Shown here: positions 8,570 through 16,568 of the stretch, piece after piece
Layout: the number at the start of each line of letters is the position of its first letter
How positions within the stretch are numbered: position 1 is the stretch's first letter
From: Paenibacillus hemerocallicola
Lineage (GTDB): Bacteria; Bacillota; Bacilli; Paenibacillales; NBRC-103111
Assembly (NCBI RefSeq): GCF_006265175.1
Contig: NZ_VDCQ01000047.1
Coordinates: 1-64,000, forward strand
Direction of reading: 5' to 3'
Length of the DNA stretch: 64,000 nt
Program-made: the position numbers and the translations under genes
The notes under the pieces: generated by a model
Databases searched by the model: none
What the model saw: the letters and a program-made list of their open reading frames with translations, nothing else
What the model was told of the DNA's origin: nothing

Positions 8570-8615
8570 GCAGCAAGGGCAGAGCGCATACGGAAAGCGA
8601 TGGCGGGAAAGGAAA

Positions 8616-8653
8616 GGCAAAAGCCGTGCCGGTGGGCACGGCTTTTGCCGGCC
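8616..8653. terminator. Perfect bidirectional hairpin terminator
   Basis: GGCAAAAGCCGTGCC and its exact complement flank a 4-nt loop, giving A-rich and T-rich sides in both orientations. It terminates the minus-strand gene ending at 8670 and could stop plus-strand read-through. Confidence 0.85.
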
Positions 8654-8669
8654 GCATGGACCATAGCGG

Positions 8670-9647
8670 TTACCGGTCGATACCCGGCAGCAAGCCGGGA
8701 ATATGCTCCCGCCCGTACTGCACGATGAAATCGTCCAGCTTCTCGGTTTCCCCATTCGGCTTATACCGGTCGGCCCCGAATTGCAAATCGCTGCTGTATG
8801 CCAAGGTTTGATTCCCGACTTCGAGGTGAATCTTGTACAAATACCCGGAAGTGCGCTCCGGGCCTTCGCATGGTTGCAGGACCAAGAGGCGCAAGTGCCT
8901 GTGTACGATTAAGCCGATTGTATACGAATCTTCGATCGTCAGCCGGCTGCCGTCCCCGTAACGGACTTCGATTTTCGCGACTTGCTCCAAATCGCTGCCG
9001 AGGATGGAAGTCACCGGAATATAAGGGTCCTCCTCTTCCGGTTGGTCCGTAACGCTGAGCTCCAGAAGCTCGGTTTGGCCGGGATAGCTACTCAGGATTA
9101 TGCCGTAGCTCCATGCCTCGACCCGCTGGCCGAGCGCCAAATCCCGAAATGTCAGTTCCTTGCGATCCGAGGCCCGCACAATGATCCCGTCCTCGTACAT
9201 TTTGGCCCAGACCGCGCCGGGTGCACCGTTAGGCAGTCTGTTGACGGCATCGACGATCAGCACGCGACCGAGAGCCTCGTCGATGGCCGTGATGCGACCT
9301 TCGATCTCCGGCTGCTCGGGCGAGGAATAAGGCTCGAGGACAAGCGGAAAAGGGCGGCCTGCCGCAGCGTACAGCGCATTTCCGAGACTCTCCAGCCGTT
9401 TTCCGTCCGGCTGCTCGCGGTGGTTGTAACGGTTGCGCACCATGACGCGCAGCGCTCCATCCCGTACATAAATCCCCATAGGCTGCAGCGACTCGGCCGC
9501 GAATGTGTCCTGAAGCATGATGACGCGACTGTAAATGTCTTGCAGCTCTTGTTCGCTTAGTGCGGGCGGAGCGTCGACGGTAGCCGCTTGCCGCGCCGAC
9601 GCCGTAATGCCGAGTGCGAGCGCGATCGACAGGATGACTTGAAGCAC
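8670..9647 (-). CDS. Secreted protein with DUF3221-like OB-fold region
   Basis: The 325-residue protein begins with a cleavable-type signal peptide (MLQVILSIALALGITASA). Residues about 115-200 (EGRITAIDEALGRVLIVD... MYEDGIIVRASDRKELTFRDLALGQRVEAWSYG) match the pattern of DUF3221-type secreted beta-barrel domains of bacilli. The flanking parts (SRVIMLQDTFAAESLQPMGIYVRDGALRVMV and the C-terminal VEVGNQTLAYSSDL-like region) are unassigned. The function is unknown; it is likely exported to the wall or medium. It is monocistronic between its own terminator and the B12 locus. Confidence 0.75.
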   Translation of the reverse strand: MLQVILSIALALGITASARQAATVDAPPALSEQELQDIYSRVIMLQDTFAAESLQPMGIYVRDGALRVMVRNRYNHREQPDGKRLESLGNALYAAAGRPFPLVLEPYSSPEQPEIEGRITAIDEALGRVLIVDAVNRLPNGAPGAVWAKMYEDGIIVRASDRKELTFRDLALGQRVEAWSYGIILSSYPGQTELLELSVTDQPEEEDPYIPVTSILGSDLEQVAKIEVRYGDGSRLTIEDSYTIGLIVHRHLRLLVLQPCEGPERTSGYLYKIHLEVGNQTLAYSSDLQFGADRYKPNGETEKLDDFIVQYGREHIPGLLPGIDR

Positions 9648-9803
9648 GGTCGATCCCTCCTTTTGAGCGCGGGTTTCATTTACCTGATTATGTAGACGTT
9701 TGCTCCCTTCAATAGTTGTTTAATAATGGAAAAATTTCCGTGAAAGACTTCTCCCATCCGATGCGAATATTCCCCGTGAAGCTCCGCCCCGATGCAAAAT
9801 CTA

Positions 9804-9832
9804 TTGTCAGAAGCCCGGATTTGGCCTATAAT
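9804..9832 (+). promoter_or_regulatory. SigA promoter of the cobalamin operon
   Basis: TTGTCA (9804-9809), 17-bp spacer, TATAAT (9827-9832); transcription should start near 9839, about 40 nt before the riboswitch. Confidence 0.8.
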
Positions 9833-9884
9833 CGATCCGTAAGCCGGATGCAAGGCTTGCCAAGTTTTGCGAAATACCGGAATT

Positions 9885-10070
9885 GTCCAACAGGTGCCCG
9901 AACGTGTCAGGCGATCGGGTTAAAAGGGAAGTCGGTGAGAATCCGACACGGTCCCGCCACTGTGAAATAGGAGCTTTCTCACGATGCCACTGTCCGAGCC
10001 CCGGACGGGAAGGCGGGAAAGCTGCGCACAATTGTCGTGCACCTATGAGTCAGGAGACCTGCCTGTATGG
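9885..10070 (+). ncRNA. Cobalamin (B12) riboswitch
   Basis: The leader holds the family landmarks in order: TTAAAAGGGAAGTCGGTG (9920-9937), AATCCGACACGGTCCCGCCACTGT (landmarks within 9940-9963), a GCCACTG repeat near 9986 and the B12 box GAGTCAGGAGACCTGCC (10048-10064). Adenosylcobalamin binding normally switches off the downstream genes. The terminator at 10166-10197 supports transcriptional control of the btuF-to-rluA operon. Confidence 0.95.
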
Positions 10071-10165
10071 CGTAGCATAAGGAATCCTTCGAGGAAAAGG
10101 AACCGGCTCATTCGGGAAAGTGATCTCATTCGTGCCCATCGTGCGATTGCCCGTATTTGCTGATC

Positions 10166-10197
10166 CCCCATCCTTCCAATAGGATGGGGTTTTCTTT
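10166..10197 (+). terminator. Riboswitch-controlled intrinsic terminator
   Basis: A perfect 9-bp stem CCCCATCCT / AGGATGGGG with a 6-nt loop and TTTTCTTT lies between the B12 box and btuF, the expected place for ligand-dependent termination. Confidence 0.85.
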
Positions 10198-10234
10198 GTG
10201 GAGGAATAGCGGGGGAAAAAGGAGAGGGAAACGA

Positions 10235-11203
10235 ATGAAAAAATTGGGAATGCTGCTAATGGCGCTCGCCCTGTCGCTTGCGGTCGCGGCTTGCGGTCAG
10301 AGCAAGCCGGCGGAAGGCGTCAAGGAGCCGGTACAGGCATCCGGGGGAGCGGCCAAAGCCGGAAGCGAGACTACGGGCAAAAGGACGACATATCCGCTAA
10401 CGATCAAGGACGGCTCCGGCAAGGAATTTACGTTCGCGAAGGCGCCGCAGCGGATCGTATCGCTCTCGCCGACGGAGACGGAGGTGCTGTTCGCGCTCGG
10501 ACTCGGCGATAAAATCGTCGGCGTATCCAATCTGGACGATTATCCCGAAGAGGCGAAGAGCAAGCCGAAGATGGGCGATCTGCAGGGGAACGCGGAATCG
10601 ATTATCGCGGCCAGTCCGGATATCGTGTTCGCCGGGCTGTCGCTGAACAAAAACTCGGTAACGAAGCTGAACGACCTGAAGATGAACTTGTTCCAGACGA
10701 ACCCGAAGACGGTCGACGAGGCGATGGAACGCGTGATCCTGTTCGGTCTCATTAACGACAAGCAGGAGCAGGCGGAAAAGGTCGTCGCGGAGATGAAGAA
10801 AGAAAAGCAGCAGGTCGTCGACGCGTTGAAAAGCTTGAAGCCGGAGCAAAAGAAAAAAGTATACATCGAATTTTCTCCGGGCTGGACGGTCGGCAAGGGC
10901 GAGTTTCTGGACGACATGATCACTCTCGCGGGCGGAATCAACGTAGCGTCCGATCTGCAGGGCTGGAAGCAAATCAGCGAGGAGAAAATCATTCAGGCGA
11001 ACCCGGACGTCATCTTCTTCGCGAAGGGCGTGCCCGATCTGGAGAAGACGATCCGCGGACGGGGCGGTTGGGACAAGATCGCCGCGATCCAGGGCGGCAA
11101 GGTGGTCGGGCTTGACGACAATTTGCTGTCGCGTCCTGGACCGCGCATTACGAAGGCGCTCGTCGATATGGCCAAAGCGCTGCATCCGGATCTGGTGAAA
11201 TAA
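10235..11203 (+). CDS. btuF: Cobalamin ABC transporter substrate-binding lipoprotein BtuF
   Basis: The 322-residue lipoprotein starts at ATG 10235 (AAAAGGAGAGGG upstream) with signal MKKLGMLLMALALSLAVAAC and lipobox VAAC. The mature part is a helical-backbone, class III periplasmic-binding domain: PQRIVSLSPTETEVLFALGLGDKIVGVS, then ADIVFAGL-like and NPDVIFFAKG segments. This superfamily binds B12, heme or siderophores. The riboswitch upstream and the cobalamin genes downstream decide for corrinoids. It delivers ligand to the BtuC/BtuD pair encoded next. Confidence 0.92.
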   Translation: MKKLGMLLMALALSLAVAACGQSKPAEGVKEPVQASGGAAKAGSETTGKRTTYPLTIKDGSGKEFTFAKAPQRIVSLSPTETEVLFALGLGDKIVGVSNLDDYPEEAKSKPKMGDLQGNAESIIAASPDIVFAGLSLNKNSVTKLNDLKMNLFQTNPKTVDEAMERVILFGLINDKQEQAEKVVAEMKKEKQQVVDALKSLKPEQKKKVYIEFSPGWTVGKGEFLDDMITLAGGINVASDLQGWKQISEEKIIQANPDVIFFAKGVPDLEKTIRGRGGWDKIAAIQGGKVVGLDDNLLSRPGPRITKALVDMAKALHPDLVK

Positions 11204-11204
11204 G

Positions 11205-12245
11205 ATGAAGCGAAGGCTGTTTGTATGGGGAGTGGCGGGCTTGCTGCTCCTTCTTCTTTCCGTCGTCGTCAGCTTGTCGCTCGGGTCCGCGCATATTCCG
11301 GTTGCGCAAGTGTGGGGCGTGCTGCTCAAGCAGATCCCTTATATAGGAAGCTCCGTTCCGGTCACGTGGCCCGAATCGTCGGAGCAAATCATTATGAAGG
11401 TCCGGCTGCCGAGAATCGTGCTCGGGATATTGATCGGCGCCGCCTTGTCCGTTGCGGGGGCCGGGTTCCAGGGCGTGCTGCGCAATCCGCTCGCCGATCC
11501 GTACACGCTCGGCGTCGCCTCGGGGGCATCGGTCGGGGCCGCCTTCCTGATCTCGTTCGGACTCCACTATGCGCTGTTCGGCATGTGGTCGATTCCGATC
11601 GTGGCGTTCGCCACCGGACTCGCGACGCTATGGGTCGTCTTCCGGCTGGCCGGCGTTCAAGGCCGCTTTCGCACGGAGACGGTCATCTTGTCCGGGGTAG
11701 TCGTCTCTTCCTTTCTTAGCGCAATCGTATCCTTCATGGTCGCCCTGAATTCGGACAAGATCGTCAACGAAATCTTATTCTGGCTCATGGGCAGTCTCGC
11801 GCTGAGGGGATGGCCCTACACGACGGTGATCCTGCCGTACTTGCTGATCGGGGCGGTCGTGCTCATCGCCTTCGCCCGTTCGCTTAACCTGTTCGCGCTC
11901 GGGGAACGGCATGCCGCGCATCTGGGGGTGCGCGTGGAGCGGACGAAATGGATCGTGCTGCTCGTCTCGACCGTATTGACCTCCGCCGCCGTCTCGGTAT
12001 GCGGGGTCATCGGCTTCGTCGGTCTCATTACGCCGCATCTGGTCCGGCTGATGGTCGGCCCGGATTACCGGCTGCTCATTCCTTTGTCGCTGCTGTTCGG
12101 CGGCATATACGTGCTGTGGGCCGATACGCTCGCCCGCATGGTGCTCAGTCCGACGGAAATTCCGCTCGGCGTCGTCACCGCTTTTCTCGGGGCGCCGTTC
12201 TTCGCTTATTTGTTATCCAGACAAAAGAAGTTGTTGAAAGGTTGA
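11205..12245 (+). CDS. btuC: Cobalamin ABC transporter permease BtuC (FecCD family)
   Basis: The 346-residue integral membrane protein of the FecCD/BtuC family has about ten spans and typical motifs: VRLPRIVLGILIGAALSVAGAGFQGVLRNPLADPYTLGVASGA (about residues 65-107) and CGVIGFVGLITPHLVRLMVGPDYR (about 266-289), which includes the coupling region that docks on the ATPase. It starts 1 bp after the btuF stop, so translation is coupled. Confidence 0.95.
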   Translation: MKRRLFVWGVAGLLLLLLSVVVSLSLGSAHIPVAQVWGVLLKQIPYIGSSVPVTWPESSEQIIMKVRLPRIVLGILIGAALSVAGAGFQGVLRNPLADPYTLGVASGASVGAAFLISFGLHYALFGMWSIPIVAFATGLATLWVVFRLAGVQGRFRTETVILSGVVVSSFLSAIVSFMVALNSDKIVNEILFWLMGSLALRGWPYTTVILPYLLIGAVVLIAFARSLNLFALGERHAAHLGVRVERTKWIVLLVSTVLTSAAVSVCGVIGFVGLITPHLVRLMVGPDYRLLIPLSLLFGGIYVLWADTLARMVLSPTEIPLGVVTAFLGAPFFAYLLSRQKKLLKG

Positions 12246-12249
12246 TCGT

Positions 12250-13071
12250 ATGATCGAGGTGAATCGTCTGTCGAAATCGTTCGACGGCAGAACTGTCGTA
12301 AACGAAGTGTCGTTTGCCGTAGCCAAAGGGGAGACGCTGGGCATCATCGGGCCGAACGGGAGCGGCAAGTCGACGCTGCTCAAGCTCGTATCCGGCGTGG
12401 ACCAGCCCGATTCGGGAGATATCCGGCTGCAGGATAAGGCGCTGAAAGCCTATTCGCGCAAGGAGCTGGCCCGGATGATCGCGGTGCTGCAGCAGGATGC
12501 GCTGCCGCCGATCGGCTTTACCGTGCGCGAGGTGCTCGAAATGGGCCGTTTTCCGTTCCAAAACTGGCTCGGCGAAGAGGCGGAGGACCAATCGGGCTTC
12601 ATTGACGGCATATTGGAGCATTTGCGACTCGCGCCGTTCGCGTCCCGGACGCTCGAGCATTTGAGCGGGGGGGAGCGCCAGCGCGTGGCGCTGGGCAAGG
12701 TGATGGCGCAGCAGCCGAGACTGCTGCTGCTGGACGAGCCGACGACCTATCTCGACATCGGCTACCAGATGCAGATGATGGATACGGTGCGCCGCTGGCA
12801 GACGGAGGAGGAGCTGACGGTAGTCGCCGTCCTCCACGATTTGAATTTGGCCGCGCAATATTGCGACCGGCTGCTGCTCATCCACCAAGGCCGAATCGTC
12901 AAGATCGGCACGCCGTGGGAGGTGCTGGAACGTTCCCTCATCAAGGAGGTATACGAGACGGAACCGATCGTAACGTCCCATCCGGTGACGGGAGCCCCGC
13001 AATTGCTGCTGCAGCCGGGAGAATCGGCGTTTTATCGTTCGGGACGCGAGACGGCCGGACCGGTTTCGTAG
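12250..13071 (+). CDS. btuD: Cobalamin ABC transporter ATPase BtuD
   Basis: The 273-residue ATP-binding cassette has Walker A GPNGSGKST (about residues 35-43), Q-loop VLQQD, signature LSGGERQRVALG, Walker B LLLLDEPTTYLD and the switch histidine in AVLHDLNLA. It powers corrinoid import with BtuC/BtuF. It begins 4 bp after btuC. The C-terminal tail (about 225-273, EVYETEPIVTSHPVTGAPQLLL) is the usual iron/B12-type ATPase extension. Confidence 0.95.
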   Translation: MIEVNRLSKSFDGRTVVNEVSFAVAKGETLGIIGPNGSGKSTLLKLVSGVDQPDSGDIRLQDKALKAYSRKELARMIAVLQQDALPPIGFTVREVLEMGRFPFQNWLGEEAEDQSGFIDGILEHLRLAPFASRTLEHLSGGERQRVALGKVMAQQPRLLLLDEPTTYLDIGYQMQMMDTVRRWQTEEELTVVAVLHDLNLAAQYCDRLLLIHQGRIVKIGTPWEVLERSLIKEVYETEPIVTSHPVTGAPQLLLQPGESAFYRSGRETAGPVS

Positions 13072-13098
13072 TAAACTAGCAGGAGGAGGAAACCGATC

Positions 13099-14157
13099 AT
13101 GGAGCTTTTGTCCGTATTGAAGCAAACGGTCGAACGCATTCGCGGCTTGGACGAAACCGCGATGCGGGATGCCGAGCATAGAATCGACAGGTTGACGAAG
13201 CCTCCGGGCAGCCTCGGCAGGCTCGAGGAGATCGCCAGACAGATGGCGGGCATCACCGGCGAGCTGCGTCCGGACTTGTCCGGCAAGGCGGTCATCGTGA
13301 TGGCGGGGGATCACGGCGTATGCGCGGAAGGCGTCAGCGCGTTCCCGGCCGAGGTGACGCCGCAGATGGTATTGAACTTCCTGAACGGGGGGGCGGCGGT
13401 CAACGTGCTGTCGCGGCACGTCGGCGCGGACGTCGTATGCGTCGATATCGGCGTAAATGCCGACTTGAGCCACCCGAACCTGGTCGTCCGCAAAATCAGG
13501 AAAGGAACGGACAACATCGCGGCCGGACCGGCGATGAGCCTGGACGAAGCGGTGCGGTCGATCCGGACCGGCGTCGAAATCGTTGACGATCTGGCGGCCC
13601 GCGGCTACCGGTTGTTCGCTACGGGCGAGATGGGAATCGGCAACACGACTCCGAGCTCGGCGCTGCTCGCGGCGTTGACCGGCATGGACATCGAATCGGT
13701 CGTGGGTCGGGGAACGGGAATCGGCGACGAGGCGCTCCGGCACAAAAGGGATGTCATCCGTCGGGCGCTCGACACGAACCGGCCGAATGCGGAAGATCCG
13801 CTGGATACGCTGGCCAAAGTAGGCGGCTTCGAGATCGCCGGTCTGGTGGGTGTCATTCTGGGCGCGGCGGCGAACCGCTGTCCGGTCGTCATAGACGGGT
13901 TCATATCGTCGGCGGCCGCGCTTGTCGCCTCGCGCATCGCGCCTTTGTCGGCGGCATACATGCTGCCGTCGCATTTGTCCCATGAGCGCGGGCACCGATT
14001 GCTGATGGAGCATATCGGCTTGCAGCCGATTTTGCAGATGGATATGCGGCTGGGCGAAGGGACGGGAGCGGTCATGGCTTTTCCGATCGTGGAGGCGGCG
14101 GTGAAGCTGATGAACGAGATGGCTACGTTCGAAAGCGCGGGCGTATCGGAGAAGTAA
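13099..14157 (+). CDS. cobT: Nicotinate-nucleotide:5,6-dimethylbenzimidazole phosphoribosyltransferase
   Basis: The 352-residue enzyme makes alpha-ribazole phosphate from nicotinate mononucleotide and 5,6-dimethylbenzimidazole, activating the lower ligand of cobalamin. Seen motifs: LTKPPGSLGRLE, VIVMAGDHGVCAEGVSAFP, GEMGIGNTT, and near the C-terminus the catalytic-glutamate motif RLGEGTGAV. The length is standard. AGGAGGAGG precedes the ATG. It lies in the nucleotide-loop assembly block of the operon. Confidence 0.96.
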   Translation: MELLSVLKQTVERIRGLDETAMRDAEHRIDRLTKPPGSLGRLEEIARQMAGITGELRPDLSGKAVIVMAGDHGVCAEGVSAFPAEVTPQMVLNFLNGGAAVNVLSRHVGADVVCVDIGVNADLSHPNLVVRKIRKGTDNIAAGPAMSLDEAVRSIRTGVEIVDDLAARGYRLFATGEMGIGNTTPSSALLAALTGMDIESVVGRGTGIGDEALRHKRDVIRRALDTNRPNAEDPLDTLAKVGGFEIAGLVGVILGAAANRCPVVIDGFISSAAALVASRIAPLSAAYMLPSHLSHERGHRLLMEHIGLQPILQMDMRLGEGTGAVMAFPIVEAAVKLMNEMATFESAGVSEK

Positions 14158-14193
14158 AGCGAGCTGCGGGAGACGGCGGGAGGAGAAGCAAGC

Positions 14194-14748
14194 ATGCGGA
14201 TCATGGTGACAGGCGGTGCCAGAAGCGGAAAAAGCTCGTTCGCGGAACGATACGCGGCCCATCTGGGGAAGCAGGGCGTCTATATCGCCACCGCGCAGCC
14301 TTTCGACGACGAGATGGCGGCCAGACTGGCGCTGCACAGGGGGCGTCGGGACGCCTCGGGGTTTGCGTGGTCAACCGTCGAGCAATCGTTTGATGTTGCT
14401 GATTTTTTGCGCGAATACGAGCCGGCTGAAGGAGACGTCGTCCTGATCGACTGCTTGACGCTGTGGCTGTCCAACTGGGTGCTCCGGTTTGAGCGGGAGG
14501 CCGACATGGACAAGCGGGTCGGCGAACGGGTGGACGAGCTGGCCGATGCGTTAAGCCGGTATGAGGGAACGGTACTGCTCGTGACGAACGAAGTAGGCAG
14601 CGGCATCGTGCCGGAGTACAAGCTCGGCCGGGTGTACCGCGATTTGGCCGGACGGATGAATCAGCGGATCGCGGAAGCGTGCGACGAGGCGTTTCTCGTG
14701 ACGAGCGGCATACCGGTCGAGCTGAAACGGCTGGCGTTTCGGTTCTAG
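14194..14748 (+). CDS. cobU: Bifunctional adenosylcobinamide kinase / guanylyltransferase
   Basis: The 184-residue protein has an N-terminal P-loop GGARSGKSSFAE (residues 6-17), the DCLTLWLSNW segment and VTNEVGSGIVPE. In this family it phosphorylates adenosylcobinamide and then attaches GMP, giving the substrate for CobS. Full-length for the CobU/CobP family. Start ATG 14194 with GGGAGGAG upstream. Confidence 0.95.
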   Translation: MRIMVTGGARSGKSSFAERYAAHLGKQGVYIATAQPFDDEMAARLALHRGRRDASGFAWSTVEQSFDVADFLREYEPAEGDVVLIDCLTLWLSNWVLRFEREADMDKRVGERVDELADALSRYEGTVLLVTNEVGSGIVPEYKLGRVYRDLAGRMNQRIAEACDEAFLVTSGIPVELKRLAFRF

Positions 14749-14778
14749 CCGGAACGGGCGAAGGAGAGGGAGTCGGAA

Positions 14779-15768
14779 ATGCTGCTGTACAGTTGGGAGG
14801 AGACGGCTTGGATGGCGCTTGCCGCCATCGCGGTGGACTGGATTGTCGGCGATCCGCGTTGGCCGACTCATCCCGTTATTTGGATCGGACGGCTCATCTC
14901 GCGTCTGGAACGTCGGCTTCGGCGGAAAGAGGCTTCCGGAGCCGTATCGCCGCGCCGGGTGCGGCTATCGGGCGTCGCTTTGACCGTGCTGACGGTGGGG
15001 GCGGCTTTTTCCATTATGCTCGGCATCGTGCTTATGTGCCGGTGGGTGCATCCGTGGCTCGGCTATGCGGCGAATATTTGGTTCATCTCGACGACTTTCG
15101 CCGTGAAAGGGTTGAAGGATGCGGCCATGCAAGTGTACCGTCCGCTTGCCGAGGGCAACATGCCTGACGCGCGCAAGTACGTCGGCTACATCGTCGGCCG
15201 CGATACGACCCGTCTCGAGGAGCCGGAGATCGTCCGAGCCACGGTCGAGACGGTAGCGGAGAATACGGTGGACGCCTTCGTCTCCCCGCTCGTATTCGCG
15301 CTGCTCGGCGGCGCGCCGCTGGCGATGCTGTACCGGGCGGCGAATACGCTCGACTCGATGGTCGGCTACAAGAACGACAAGTATTTGCACTTCGGCTGGG
15401 CTTCCGCCCGACTGGACGATGTGCTGAATTATATTCCGGCGCGTCTGACCGGCTGGATGATCGTGATCGTAAGTCTGTTCGGCCGGGGCTTGTCGGCGGC
15501 GAGAGCGGTCAAATCGGTCAGGACGTTCGCCGCGCTGCATCCGAGTCCGAACAGCGGCATCCCGGAGTCGGCGGTGGCGGGCGCGATCGGCATCGAGCTG
15601 GGCGGCTTGAACCGATACGGCGACGTCGTGAGCGACCGGGCGCGGATGGGCTGGCCGCTTCGCGAGAAAACGCGCGGGGACATCGTTCTCGCGACCCGGA
15701 TTTGTTACGGAGTAAGCTATGTGGCGGCGGGAGGGCTTTTATGCGCAATGTTCGCGATGCATGGGTAA
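14779..15768 (+). CDS. cbiB: Adenosylcobinamide-phosphate synthase CbiB/CobD
   Basis: The 329-residue membrane protein attaches the aminopropanol (phosphate) arm to adenosylcobyric acid. Typical segments are AIAVDWIVGDPRWPTHPVIWIG near the N-terminus and AENTVDAFVSPLVFALLGG, YRAANTLDSMVGYK and LNYIPARLTG further on. It overlaps the next gene, cobS, by 28 bp. Confidence 0.95.
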   Translation: MLLYSWEETAWMALAAIAVDWIVGDPRWPTHPVIWIGRLISRLERRLRRKEASGAVSPRRVRLSGVALTVLTVGAAFSIMLGIVLMCRWVHPWLGYAANIWFISTTFAVKGLKDAAMQVYRPLAEGNMPDARKYVGYIVGRDTTRLEEPEIVRATVETVAENTVDAFVSPLVFALLGGAPLAMLYRAANTLDSMVGYKNDKYLHFGWASARLDDVLNYIPARLTGWMIVIVSLFGRGLSAARAVKSVRTFAALHPSPNSGIPESAVAGAIGIELGGLNRYGDVVSDRARMGWPLREKTRGDIVLATRICYGVSYVAAGGLLCAMFAMHG

Positions 15769-16550
15769 CCGGGCTGCAGGCGTGCGCCTCGGCGTTCCAG
15801 TTTCTGACGCGTATCCCGGTCAACGTCCAATTGCCCTACTCGGACGATCTGTTCCGGCGAAGTACGGTTTATTACCCGATCGTGGGTCTGGTCATCGGTA
15901 TGCTGCTGGCCGTGACGGGTTGGCTGCTCGGGCTCGCGATTCCGGCCGCGCCGGCTTCCGTGCTCGTGTTGGGCGCATGGGTGGCGGTAACTGGCGCGCT
16001 TCATCTGGACGGCTTGATGGACACGGCTGACGGACTGCTCAGCCACCGGCCGCGGGAGAGAATGCTGGAGATTATGAAGGATAGCCGCGTCGGCGCGATG
16101 GGAGTCGTGGCCGGCGTCCTGTTGCTGATGATGAAAGGGTCGCTGCTGCTCTCGCTAGTTACCGATAAGGACGGATTTCTCGCCTTTCTCGTCGTCGCGC
16201 CGATCTGGAGCAGATGGTTCGCCGTCTGGGCGATAGCGGGCTGGCCTTATGCGAGGGAAGGCGCGGGACTCGGCAGCCTGTTCGCTTCGGTGACGCGTTC
16301 GGAGGCGAGTAGGGCTACGGCGTGGGCGTTTGCGGCCAGCGTCGTTGTGTTTATGGCGCTGCGGTTCCCGTTGTGGGAGGCGATCGCTTATACGGCGGGT
16401 GTAAGCTTTATGACCGGGTTGCTCGGATACGGTCTGGCCCGCGGGATGGCGCGCAAGCTGGGCGGATTGACCGGCGACACGTACGGGGCACTGATCGAGC
16501 TGCTGGAATGCGCGGTATTGCTCGCGGCGGTTGCGGCGGCAAGCCGATAG
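15741..16550 (+). CDS. cobS: Adenosylcobinamide-GDP ribazoletransferase (cobalamin synthase)
   Basis: The 269-residue polytopic membrane protein joins adenosylcobinamide-GDP to alpha-ribazole, the last assembly step. Motifs: FQFLTRIPV, LHLDGLMDTADGLLS and MKDSRVGAMG. The start is ATG 15741 (GGCGGGAGGG upstream), inside the end of cbiB; the 13 upstream in-frame codons lack a ribosome site. Confidence 0.95.
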   Translation: MRNVRDAWVTGLQACASAFQFLTRIPVNVQLPYSDDLFRRSTVYYPIVGLVIGMLLAVTGWLLGLAIPAAPASVLVLGAWVAVTGALHLDGLMDTADGLLSHRPRERMLEIMKDSRVGAMGVVAGVLLLMMKGSLLLSLVTDKDGFLAFLVVAPIWSRWFAVWAIAGWPYAREGAGLGSLFASVTRSEASRATAWAFAASVVVFMALRFPLWEAIAYTAGVSFMTGLLGYGLARGMARKLGGLTGDTYGALIELLECAVLLAAVAAASR

Positions 16551-16568
16551 AGACGGGGAGGAAGCGTT

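Noticed and set aside
12175-14337. 720-codon minus-strand open frame across btuD and cobT
   Set aside because: Antisense shadow of well-supported genes in GC-rich DNA; its Arg/His/Gln-rich composition matches no protein family. The same holds for long minus-strand frames at 35059-36972, 31939-33396 and 38580-40058.
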